Positions 56,666 to 64,000 of a DNA stretch of 64,000 bases are shown one piece after another (positions within the stretch are counted from its first letter, which is position 1; every line of letters starts with the position of its first letter). The stretch comes from Methanofollis aquaemaris (GTDB lineage: Archaea; Halobacteriota; Methanomicrobia; Methanomicrobiales; Methanofollaceae): NCBI RefSeq assembly GCF_017357525.1, contig NZ_CP036172.1, positions 2,206,561 through 2,270,560 on the forward strand, in the 5' to 3' direction. The notes under the pieces are model-generated. The model searched no databases, had not been told where the DNA came from, and saw nothing but the letters and a program-made list of their open reading frames with translations. The translations under genes were made by a program, and so were the position numbers.

Positions 56666-58238
56666 CGACGACTCGGCCAAGTACCGACTCATCGGCAACA
56701 GCGTCCTCTCGTACCGTTTCATCGTCCCGCATGACGCCAGGATCTATGTCGGCGATCTGTTGAAGATCACCGACCGGACAAAGGGCCTGACTTTCTATGC
56801 AAAGGTGAGCGATATCTGCCATGCCTGCAACTTCGCCGATCCCAGATGGGACACCAGGCCTTATACCGGTCGGTTCTACGAGATGGGTGAGGATGTCTTC
56901 CTGGGGGTGGAGGCGGTCCCACTCGGCTACCTCGATGAGGGAGGGAGGTTCAGAAAACCGAACACCGTCCCCTCAAAGTTCTCCGAGGTGGTCGCCGATC
57001 CCGATGCCGTGGACTTCGCTTTCCTCAGAGAGGAGATGGGCGAGATCGAGGTCGGGCTTCTCAAGAACGGACGGGGGGTCGTCGAAGGTGTCCCGGTCGC
57101 CCTCCATGCAAGGGTGATGGCCCAGCACATGGGAGTCTTTGCGACCACTGGCATGGGCAAGAGCAACTTCATGAAGGTCTTCTCCGCTTCCTGCATGAAG
57201 GCGCGGGAGTTCGGGATGCTCATCGTCGACCCGCACGGTGAGTACGCCACCGGGGGGCGTTCTTCCACCGGCGATCCCACCAGGGGTCTTCTCCATTATA
57301 CAGCAGGGGGAGACGGGCTTGCGGTCTTCACTATCGACCAGAAGAAATTGAAAAAGTACCACCTCAACCGCCTCTGGCTTGAGTACGACGATATCAGGGC
57401 CTCCGACCTGAACATCCTCTTCGATCATTCTGATCCGCAGCACGATGTCCTCGAACTTCTCGGCGACTTGAAAGGTTCTGACCTCATTGCGTTTTTTGAA
57501 GAGACTGATTTTGTTGATTTCGACGTCGAAAACTACACCGGCGGATTCAAGTGGATCGCACAGAAATTGCGCACCTCTCACCCGGGTCCGCTCAATGTCC
57601 TCAAGCGCCACTTTGAGATCCTGACGCGGAACAACGATTCTTTCTTTAGAAAAGAGGGGTCGGCCATCCCTGAGATCATCAAGGCCCTTGATGAGAACAA
57701 AGTTGTCCTCATCGACATCCCTGCCATGAGTGAAAGGAGCGAACTCTTTGTCCTCTCAGTCATCACCCGCAAGATCATGGCGCGCCACCGCGAGTGGGGG
57801 GTCGACAAAGAAGAGGAACCGCCCCAGGTGCTCATCGCGATCGAGGAGGCGCAGCGGGTGCTCGGCACGGGAGGCAGACGGACCCAGGTCTTCCGCGAGG
57901 CGGCGATGGAAGGAAGGAAGTTCGGGGTCGGGCTCTGCGTGATCACCCAGCAGCCCAAAAACATCGACCCAAGAGTCCTCGCCCAGCTCAACACCTTTGT
58001 GGTGATGGGACTTGGCGACCGGGGCGACCGTGACATCATCGCAAGCAGCGCAAAACAGGATCTCTCACAGATGGACACTGAGATTCAGACTCTGGATACC
58101 GGTGAGGCGGTCATCTCCACTCTGAAGATCCCCTTCCCGGTGAGCACGAAGATCCACGCCTTCGATCCATACATACAAAAATTGAACCAGGACACCCGGC
58201 GCCCGATCGACGACGGGCTGAAACGGGGTTTTTTCTGA
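56640..58238 (+). CDS. herA: HerA-type DNA translocase
   Basis: A hexameric FtsK-related ATPase of 532 residues that drives NurA. The N-terminal HAS-barrel region precedes the P-loop ATTGMGKSN (about residues 167-175). IVDPHGEY near 195 and Walker B VLIAIEEAQRVLG near 398 are present, followed by QQPKNIDPRVLAQLNTFVVM (sensor region). The ATG at 56640 is chosen as MTHLHPIDNDD is a typical start; alternative TTG or GTG lie up to 12 nt upstream. It ends the resection operon. Confidence 0.95.
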   Translation: MTHLHPIDNDDSAKYRLIGNSVLSYRFIVPHDARIYVGDLLKITDRTKGLTFYAKVSDICHACNFADPRWDTRPYTGRFYEMGEDVFLGVEAVPLGYLDEGGRFRKPNTVPSKFSEVVADPDAVDFAFLREEMGEIEVGLLKNGRGVVEGVPVALHARVMAQHMGVFATTGMGKSNFMKVFSASCMKAREFGMLIVDPHGEYATGGRSSTGDPTRGLLHYTAGGDGLAVFTIDQKKLKKYHLNRLWLEYDDIRASDLNILFDHSDPQHDVLELLGDLKGSDLIAFFEETDFVDFDVENYTGGFKWIAQKLRTSHPGPLNVLKRHFEILTRNNDSFFRKEGSAIPEIIKALDENKVVLIDIPAMSERSELFVLSVITRKIMARHREWGVDKEEEPPQVLIAIEEAQRVLGTGGRRTQVFREAAMEGRKFGVGLCVITQQPKNIDPRVLAQLNTFVVMGLGDRGDRDIIASSAKQDLSQMDTEIQTLDTGEAVISTLKIPFPVSTKIHAFDPYIQKLNQDTRRPIDDGLKRGFF

Positions 58239-58328
58239 AGAAGTTCTTGTCGACGAGTAGATCCCATAACCCTATGCCTGTGACTGATACACAGTGTACA
58301 AGAACAACCTCAGAAAGATTAGCCCTCT

Positions 58329-58506
58329 GCCTTCCCAGTCCTATCTTTCTATATTCCAGGGTCCGGGGGCAGCGCCCCAGGCGTGAGTGTGTGAGAAGGC
58401 ACATCGATCAGACATGCCGCCCCAACCGAAAGATTTGAACCCGCCGTCTCGCGCTGGGGGACCTTGTCTTCCGTTCTTCCCACGACGAAGATGGATGGGG
58501 GCGGCG
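58329..58506 (+). repeat. Dispersed double-hairpin element, copy 8
   Basis: Left end GCCTTCCCAGTCCTATC, inner GGGGGCAGCGCCCC, centre GGCACATCGATCAGACATGCC, and outer end GGGGGCGGCG. The right-arm inner hairpin has mostly decayed (GCGCTGGGGGACCTTGTC). It lies between convergent herA and the OB-fold protein gene, in a 569-nt gap with no gene. Confidence 0.82.
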
Positions 58507-58630
58507 AGGGTGCGTGTCCCCCATCTGTTGCCCTATTGTGTGGAGAAAGATCAAGGATATCTCTCTATACTCCCTGGACTTGCTCTGAACATTTTCATCA
58601 GGTATGCCTGAGGCGTGTTCTTACACAACC
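58507..58630 (+). repeat. Conserved tail next to element copy 8
   Basis: It contains GATCAAGGATATC, CTCTGAACATTTTCATCA and GGTATGCCTGAGGCGTG, the last exactly as in the copy-2 tail (8760-8776). Confidence 0.7.
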
Positions 58631-58807
58631 CTTTATTCAGGATCTTTTCTTCCCCCTTCCCGCCCCCCGGGGGATGAAGTTCCCTCTGAGATCTCTGGAA
58701 AAAACAGATCCACGCCCGTCTCATGGGATCAAAAGGGTCGTTCCAACAAAAGTGTGAGGCTTTCTACAAAGCCTGAAGAAGTGATCCCCGATCCTGAAGG
58801 GATGGGC

Positions 58808-59317
58808 TCACTTCTTCTTTTCTGCTTCGATCTTTCTGATCGAGACGCAGTTGATCACCGGTTCTCCGACCGCCACAAAGCGGTGGATCACCATGCCGAG
58901 CACCTCGACGACGTCATCCTTGTTGATGTCTTCCTGTGGGGAGGTGAACATCTTCACCGAGATCTCCCCGGTTCGGTCGGCGACCAGGAACTGAGGCCTG
59001 TTGAGGTACTTGAATGAGGCCCGTTCCACGACGCCCTTGATCTTGACCGGCTTGTTGAGCAGGTTCTCGTTGATCATCCTGATACGATACTCCTTTGCCT
59101 CTCGTTCATAGACCGGAACCAGGTCGATGTACTGGGTCTGGCTCATGTAGTTGAGGGCTGCCGGAATGATCAGGAGAAAAACCAGCGTCGGGACACCCCA
59201 GAGAAGGATCGACATATCTCCGGTAATCACGACACTTGCGATGACCACAAGCAAAAAAAAGGCGAATGCGGCCAATGGGAGGGCCGATATTCGCACGTTT
59301 ACTTTACCGATATCCAT
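58808..59317 (-). CDS. Membrane-anchored OB-fold-like protein
   Basis: One hundred and sixty-nine residues: two N-terminal helices (about 13-34 and 37-57) and a soluble domain with a beta-rich pattern like an OB fold (KPVKIKGVVERASF, RPQFLVADRTGEISVKMF, KDDVVEVLGMVI), as in nucleic-acid-binding OB proteins. A ligand is not evident. It starts 25 nt after fdhC ends, so the two are probably one transcript. Homologues seem limited to methanogens, as far as I know. Confidence 0.72.
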   Translation of the reverse strand: MDIGKVNVRISALPLAAFAFFLLVVIASVVITGDMSILLWGVPTLVFLLIIPAALNYMSQTQYIDLVPVYEREAKEYRIRMINENLLNKPVKIKGVVERASFKYLNRPQFLVADRTGEISVKMFTSPQEDINKDDVVEVLGMVIHRFVAVGEPVINCVSIRKIEAEKKK

Positions 59318-59342
59318 TGTACAGTACTCTTACGCGCCGCAC

Positions 59343-60212
59343 TCACTTGAGTGCTGCGATCTCCTTCTGGAAGGCGAACCAGTAGATGACGCCCACGAAG
59401 AGCAGACCACCGATGATGTTGCCAATGGTGACGATGATGATGTTGTTCGTCCACATCGTCACCCAGCCCAGGTTCTGGATCTTCGTGCCCACAATCGCCA
59501 ACTGATCGGCGGTGAGGTACGGGGCGGTCATGATGCCTGCCGGGATGAAGTACATGTTTGCAACACAGTGCTCGAACCCGGAGGAAACGAAAGCCATGAT
59601 CGGGAACCAGATCCCGAAGAACTTGCCTACGGCGTCGTCGGCGCATATCTCGAGGAGGATGGCCAGGTTGACGAGCCAGTTACAGCCGATAGCCTTGAGG
59701 AGGAGCGACCACATTGCTGCTCCGCCGAGATATGAACATTTGCCTGCGGCGATGTTCACGGCGGTAAGACCGAATGCGGTTGCCACGCCGGCACCGTCGG
59801 CTGACCAAGAGGTCAAGGGACCGTATGCCATGAGATAGGCGTAGACAACAGATCCGATAAGGTTGCCAATGTAGACCCAGACCCAGAGATTGAGCACACT
59901 GGCCCATGAGATCTTGTGGATAAACGCGGCCATCGGGGCGAGCATCGCGTCGCCGGTGAAGAGCTCGGCACCGGTCAGAACGGTGATGATAAGCCCCACC
60001 GGGAAGACGGAACCCAGAACCAACTTTGCGAAACCCACACCAAGGGTGGCTGCGACACCTGTGCTACAGACGGTTGCAAGCCCGGCGCCCATGGCAATGT
60101 AGGCGCCTGACATGAAACCCCTCAGGAGCATATTCCAGGCGGGGAGGGAAACCCTGTATTTCCCCGTATCGCCTGCCTTTGCGACAATCGCTACTGGAGG
60201 ATGGAACACCAT
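59343..60212 (-). CDS. fdhC: Formate channel FdhC (FNT family)
   Basis: Imports formate for methanogenesis. A 289-residue FNT-family protein with six helices. TVLTGAELFTGDAMLAP near residue 80, LNLWVWVYIGNLIGSVVYAY near 105, and SSGFEHCVANMYFIPAG near 210 carry the signature motifs of the family. The start at 60212 (MVFHPPVAIV) follows AGAGGTG with 8 nt spacing. Longer frames include the promoter. Formate dehydrogenase genes are not adjacent. A 9-bp inverted repeat flanks its TATA box. Confidence 0.95.
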   Translation of the reverse strand: MVFHPPVAIVAKAGDTGKYRVSLPAWNMLLRGFMSGAYIAMGAGLATVCSTGVAATLGVGFAKLVLGSVFPVGLIITVLTGAELFTGDAMLAPMAAFIHKISWASVLNLWVWVYIGNLIGSVVYAYLMAYGPLTSWSADGAGVATAFGLTAVNIAAGKCSYLGGAAMWSLLLKAIGCNWLVNLAILLEICADDAVGKFFGIWFPIMAFVSSGFEHCVANMYFIPAGIMTAPYLTADQLAIVGTKIQNLGWVTMWTNNIIIVTIGNIIGGLLFVGVIYWFAFQKEIAALK

Positions 60213-60235
60213 TACTTTACACCTCTTAAACGTCC

Positions 60236-60273
60236 GACCTATACCAGCACTATAAAGTCTTTCTGTATAGGTC
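60236..60273 (-). promoter_or_regulatory. fdhC promoter with flanking inverted repeat
   Basis: GACCTATAC (60236-60244) and GTATAGGTC (60265-60273) form a perfect 9-bp inverted repeat with a 20-nt spacer that contains the TATA box (CACTATAAAGTC on the plus strand, about 60248-60259), roughly 40 nt before the fdhC ATG. This is where a repressor could block TBP binding. Confidence 0.6.
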
Positions 60274-60597
60274 ATTCTACACTTTCTTGAGATATTATTA
60301 AAGACTTTCTAAATAATCCTGAGAGCGGGGGATTCTCACGTTTTCTGGCCCCCAGCAAGCCCATTCGAGAGTTAAGTTATGAATGTTAATATTTGGCCAG
60401 GATAAATGAGATCATCCATCTGATGCTGAAAAATCGTGCCAGGTTGGGAGAATATCTCCAGCCCATCGGTCCCCCTCTCACCGTGGCGCGCAGATCCCTC
60501 CCTCCGGCACATGCAGGTCGTATGGTATGATCCAGTTGATTTCCTTGAGTATCGGGATATCCTTTTTCTTCTTTCTCCGGCAAATAGTACTTGCACT
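60274..60597. other. Gap between fdhC and clc, no gene seen
   Basis: Over 320 nt between divergent genes. The left part is the fdhC promoter. A weak rightward frame extends upstream of the chloride-channel ATG but has no family match. No repeats or RNA genes recognised. Confidence 0.45.
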
Positions 60598-62391
60598 ATG
60601 TCAGAAGGCGCCACCCCCTCACAACGGATCTTTCTGATCGCCGTGATCGTTGGAGTAATATCAGGTATAGGGGCTCTCGTCTTCTTCGAAGCTCTCAAGA
60701 TCGGGACCCGGTTTTGTATGGGGACCATCGTCGGGTTTCACCTCCCTGAGGAGGGACAGAGCATGGCCGAGATCGCCCTCTGGTCCGCACCCCCTAACCC
60801 CTGGCTGATCATCCCGGTGATCTGTCTTGGCGGCCTGCTCTCCGGTCTTCTTGTCTACACCTATGCGCCTGAGGCCGAGGGGCACGGGACCGATGCCGCG
60901 ATCAAGGCCTTCCATGGGGAGGGGCGGATTCGGCACCGCATCCCTCTTCTCAAGGCGCTCACTGCCGTCATCACCATCTCCACCGGAGGGAGTGCAGGAC
61001 GTGAGGGGCCGACCGCCCAGATGTCGGCGGGATTTGGTTCGATGGTCGCCGACTATCTGGGTCTCTCAGAGCGCGAGCGGCGGATCGCCCTTGCCACCGG
61101 GATCGGTGCCGGCATCGGCACGATCTTCAAGGCACCGCTCGGAGGGGCGATCCTTGCCGCCGAAGTGCTGTACACCCGTGACTTTGAGGCCGAAGCGATC
61201 ATCCCCGGTTTCCTGGCCTCGGTTATCGGGTACGCGATCTTCGGGAGTGTCGAGGGTTTTGAACCGGTCTTCTCCCCGGTCGCCGTGGAGTGGACGGTCA
61301 TCCAGATCCCCCTCTTCCTTTTCCTTGGTGTAGTTTGTGCCGGTATGGGCCTGCTGTACATCAGGACGTTTTATGGGACAAAGCAGGTCTTTGCAACCAT
61401 TTTCGAGCGCTACCACCTCCCCAAACACATCAAGCCCGTTGCCGGCGCCTTCCTCACCGGTCTTCTCGTCGTCGCCCTAATCTATCTCTCTCCCGAGACG
61501 GCGGTCGTCGGACTTGCGGGACTGGGCACAGGGTATGGCTTCATCCAGCTCGCTCTGTACTCGATGCTCCCCCTTTCGGTCCTCCTCTTCATCCCGCTGG
61601 TCAAGATCCTCACCACTTCTCTTACCATCGGCTCGGGGGGGAGCGGCGGGGTCTTCGCACCCGGACTGGTCATCGGTGCCGCTACCGGTGGTGCAGTCGG
61701 CATGGCGTTCCATCTGCTGGCCCCTGCGTATGTGCCCGCTACGTTGTTGCCCGGGTTTGTGGTGGTCGGAATGATCGCGTTTTTCGGTGCTATCTCCAAC
61801 GCCCCCATCGCTGTGATGATCATGGTCGTGGAGATGACCGGGAATTTCTCGCTCTTTGTCCCGGCGATGGGTGCGGTGGCAGTCGCTTATGTCCTCACGG
61901 GGGAATCGACGATCTTTGTCGAGCAGGTGCACACCAGGGCACAGTCCCGCGCCCACCGGGGCGAGTACGAGGTGGATGTCCTCGAAGGGATCATGGTGAA
62001 GGATGTGATGATCCCACGCTCATCGGTCATCGCCCTCACACCTGGGGACGCCTGCGAAACGGTTCTCGATCTCGTTAATTCGACGGAGCACACTGGCTAT
62101 CCGGTCCTTGACAGAGATGAGATCGTCGGGATCATCACGACCAGAGACGTCCGCACCCTCCTCGCCGTCGGTGATCTCTCCCGTCCGGTCCGCGAGGCGA
62201 TGACTGCACCAGTGGTGACGGTTGCCGAGAACCGGAGCCTGGAGGAGGCGCTGCAACTCATGATGGAACTGGATATCCACCATCTCCCGGTGGTTGCGAA
62301 GGATGCTCCCGGACGACTGGTCGGGTTCCTCACCCGGACCGATCTGATGCTTGCCCATACCAGATACCTCGCCTCAACCGGCCAATCCTGA
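60598..62391 (+). CDS. ClC-family chloride channel/antiporter with CBS pair
   Basis: A 597-residue anion transporter. GSAGREGPTAQMSA carries the gating glutamate (about residue 136), GTIFKAPLGGAILA the next selectivity segment, and GSGGSGGVFAPGLVIG near residue 346 the third. Ten or more hydrophobic segments lead into two CBS domains (about 465-590), which often sense adenine nucleotides. Whether it is a channel or a proton-coupled exchanger cannot be settled here; the proton glutamate of antiporters was not located. The ATG at 60598 is the likely start (MSEGATPSQRIFLI); the upstream in-frame stretch looks non-coding. Confidence 0.92.
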   Translation: MSEGATPSQRIFLIAVIVGVISGIGALVFFEALKIGTRFCMGTIVGFHLPEEGQSMAEIALWSAPPNPWLIIPVICLGGLLSGLLVYTYAPEAEGHGTDAAIKAFHGEGRIRHRIPLLKALTAVITISTGGSAGREGPTAQMSAGFGSMVADYLGLSERERRIALATGIGAGIGTIFKAPLGGAILAAEVLYTRDFEAEAIIPGFLASVIGYAIFGSVEGFEPVFSPVAVEWTVIQIPLFLFLGVVCAGMGLLYIRTFYGTKQVFATIFERYHLPKHIKPVAGAFLTGLLVVALIYLSPETAVVGLAGLGTGYGFIQLALYSMLPLSVLLFIPLVKILTTSLTIGSGGSGGVFAPGLVIGAATGGAVGMAFHLLAPAYVPATLLPGFVVVGMIAFFGAISNAPIAVMIMVVEMTGNFSLFVPAMGAVAVAYVLTGESTIFVEQVHTRAQSRAHRGEYEVDVLEGIMVKDVMIPRSSVIALTPGDACETVLDLVNSTEHTGYPVLDRDEIVGIITTRDVRTLLAVGDLSRPVREAMTAPVVTVAENRSLEEALQLMMELDIHHLPVVAKDAPGRLVGFLTRTDLMLAHTRYLASTGQS

Positions 62392-62400
62392 GGTCTTTAT

Positions 62401-62441
62401 TCCCGTATGGGAACACCTCGCCCTCCCTCTGGTGAGGGGCG
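62401..62441 (+). terminator. Hairpins after the ClC gene
   Basis: TCCCGTATGGGA (62401-62412) and CGCCCTC-loop-GAGGGGCG (62419-62441) can fold just after the stop codon at 62391. They could end or stabilise the mRNA; no T-run follows. Confidence 0.4.
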
Positions 62442-62503
62442 GATATCTCTAAAATTATTTGCTAAATTTGGATAAAACTCAAAAATCTTGCCCTGATTGT
62501 GAC

Positions 62504-62517
62504 GATATATTATATAG
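62504..62517 (+). promoter_or_regulatory. TATA box for leaderless PAS-sensor transcript
   Basis: GATATATTATATAG lies 25-38 nt upstream of the first usable start codon (GTG at 62542, or TTG at 62536). This is the best TATA-like sequence in the window and predicts transcription starting at about the start codon. Confidence 0.65.
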
Positions 62518-62541
62518 GAACGAAGGCCACGTATCTTGGAC

Positions 62542-64000
62542 GTGAATCTGTCCGATCCATCCGGCCATGAGAGCGTGCTTCCCCCTCTGCCCGGTCCCAG
62601 TATCAAATGGGTCCGGTTGCATGAATCCGGGAACGATCTCTTCTTTTGTTTCTCTCCAGACGGTAAGATCCTCTATCTCAACCATGCCGCCAGGGAGGTG
62701 CTCGGGTACGGGGAGGGAACGACACCCCACACTGTCGACTCCTTCATCGCCCCTCATGACCTCGGTCGTTTCTCCGTTTTCCTGACACGAGCGGTGGAGG
62801 GGGAAGAGACCGATGAAATCAGGCTGTCCTTCATGGTTGAGGAAGGGAGGGAGATCCCGGTCTCCGGCAAATTCCTCTGCTGTGGCGGCGAAGAAGACCT
62901 GGTTGTTTTTGGATTATTTACCCCGGTCAGGAGGCCTCAGCCTGACGATGGTGTCTTCAGGGAAGTTTTTTATGCCAGTCCGGCAGCCATGGCAATCACC
63001 AGTGGCGAGGACGACCGGTGCCTCATGATCAACGAGGCATTCTGTGCCCTCCTTGGTTGTCTTCCCTCAGAGATCCTTGGTAAGACGCCGGCCGGGTCAG
63101 GAGTATGGATCGATCCCGAAGATTATGATCGGCTTGTCTGTGGGTTAGGCGGGTCAGGGACATTCAGGGAAACCGGCGTGCGTCTCGTGCGCAGGGACGG
63201 CACCCCTCTTGAGTGTGTTGTTTCGGCGAAGGAACTGAAGTTCTGGGGTCTGCCACACCGGCTTCTTGTCGCCCGCACCACCGGTCAGGGTCGTTTCCAT
63301 GCCTTCCTCGACAGGGTCAGTGATGCCGTTGTCCTCCATGAAATCGATGGCGATAGCCTTCCTGGTCGGATCATCGATGTCAATAGGGGTGCCTGTTCCT
63401 TGTTTGAGTGTTCATGGGAGAAATTGACGGGTCGTCTCTTCAGGGAGTTTATCCCGCTCGCTGAATGGGAAAGAGCCACCTCTCTTGTATCTATTCTCAG
63501 GGAAGAGGGCCAGATCACCACTGAAATTCCACTTGTCAGACAGGACGGAAGAGGGGTGCCCGTCGAGTTCAGTGCCCATCTGTACGAGCAGAATGGGTCA
63601 GAGGTCGTTCTCTCGGTCATGCGGGATATCGGCGAGCGAGTGGAGAGTGAGAAGAAGATCAGGGAGGCGAATCAGCGGTTCAACCTTCTCATCGACGCTC
63701 TCTTGGAATCGGTGTACTTCAAGGACCGAGAAGGGCGATGTCTCATCGTAAACAATGCCCTCGCTGAGATTGCAGGGATGCCGAAGGAAGAGATCGTTGG
63801 GAAGAGGAATGATAACATTTTTCCTCCTGCGTTTGCCGCCCAGTGTAATCAGACTGACACCAGGGTTCTTGAGGAACGGACCCTGATCCGCTCGCTGGAA
63901 TCGGTGGAAAGTGAAGATGGGAGTATCTTTTATTTTGATACGACCAAAATCCCGGTCCTTGATGAGAATGGAGAGGTGCTGTACTTTGTCGGGGTCAGCA
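62542..64000 (+). CDS. Multi-PAS sensor protein, cut by window end
   Basis: At least 486 residues before the window ends. The reading frame has a stop just upstream of the TATA box, and no ATG near it; GTG at 62542 (then NLSDPSGHESVLPP) is most likely. PAS domains are visible at about residues 20-120 (DGKILYLNHAAREVLGYGEG), 140-240 (CLMINEAFCALLGCLPSEI), 250-350 (IIDVNRGACSLFECSWEKL) and 380 onward (LESVYFKDREGRCLIVNNAL). The end of the third domain reads VLSVMRDIGERVESEKKIRE, as in PAS-PAC sensors. A histidine kinase domain is expected downstream but not seen. Confidence 0.85.
   Translation, partial: MNLSDPSGHESVLPPLPGPSIKWVRLHESGNDLFFCFSPDGKILYLNHAAREVLGYGEGTTPHTVDSFIAPHDLGRFSVFLTRAVEGEETDEIRLSFMVEEGREIPVSGKFLCCGGEEDLVVFGLFTPVRRPQPDDGVFREVFYASPAAMAITSGEDDRCLMINEAFCALLGCLPSEILGKTPAGSGVWIDPEDYDRLVCGLGGSGTFRETGVRLVRRDGTPLECVVSAKELKFWGLPHRLLVARTTGQGRFHAFLDRVSDAVVLHEIDGDSLPGRIIDVNRGACSLFECSWEKLTGRLFREFIPLAEWERATSLVSILREEGQITTEIPLVRQDGRGVPVEFSAHLYEQNGSEVVLSVMRDIGERVESEKKIREANQRFNLLIDALLESVYFKDREGRCLIVNNALAEIAGMPKEEIVGKRNDNIFPPAFAAQCNQTDTRVLEERTLIRSLESVESEDGSIFYFDTTKIPVLDENGEVLYFVGVS

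Noticed and set aside
8068-58506. CRISPR array interpretation of the dispersed repeats
   Set aside because: The copies are 170-180 bp, far apart and in both orientations, with no short spacers or cas genes.

Overview
This 64 kb window comes from a methanogenic archaeon, most likely Methanomicrobiales and possibly a Methanofollis-like genome (inferred from gene content, no search run). The markers are methanofuran synthesis (mfnB), tRNA-dependent cysteine synthesis (SepCysS), a formate channel (FdhC), topoisomerase VI, the Mre11/Rad50/NurA/HerA set, archaeal NadM and nickel-pincer genes larB and larE. There is no rRNA, tRNA or CRISPR array that I can see. Most of the window is GC-rich with tightly packed genes, many overlapping by 4 nt (ATGA or GTGA) or about 20 nt.

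Layout. 0-3.4 kb: guaB (cut by the window edge), mfnB, a HisA-like barrel and thymidylate kinase. 3.6-5.9 kb: a cell-surface protein with six PKD repeats. 6.4-7.8 kb: a flippase. 8.8-17.4 kb: MerR/GyrI regulator, valS, a DUF92 protein, membrane proteins and the GTPase YchF. 18.2-24.3 kb: small membrane proteins, a phosphoesterase, a coiled-coil protein, and larB-nadM coupled by ATGA. 24.3-29.4 kb: hisS, top6B, an inserted FkbM-type methyltransferase, and top6A. 29.4-45.7 kb: a cell-surface glycan region with glycosyltransferases, two deacetylase-like proteins, an ATP-grasp ligase, a PHP hydrolase, a flippase, a pyruvyl transferase with its iron-sulfur partner, duplicated methyltransferases and UDP-GlcNAc 2-epimerase. 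Its 35-44 kb core is clearly AT-rich and looks acquired. 45.8-51.2 kb: DUF2150, a NifX-like protein, larE, thiI and SepCysS with a small partner. 51.3-58.2 kb: the mre11-rad50-nurA-herA resection operon. 58.8-64 kb: fdhC with an OB-fold partner, a ClC transporter with CBS domains, and a PAS-rich sensor cut by the window end.

The most striking unexplained structure is a family of about 175-bp GC-rich elements scattered through the gene-free gaps: eight near-complete copies plus at least three fragments. Each is two back-to-back hairpin arms joined by a decayed palindrome with consensus GGCACGTCGATCGACGTGCC. Four copies carry an additional conserved tail next to the right arm, and a 17-bp sequence occurs exactly three times, each within about 165 bp of an element. 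Five of the eight copies lie between convergent genes. One half-element lies in the gap between top6B and a methyltransferase gene that separates it from top6A. These repeats produce many false small open frames in databases and are the best candidate here for something undescribed.
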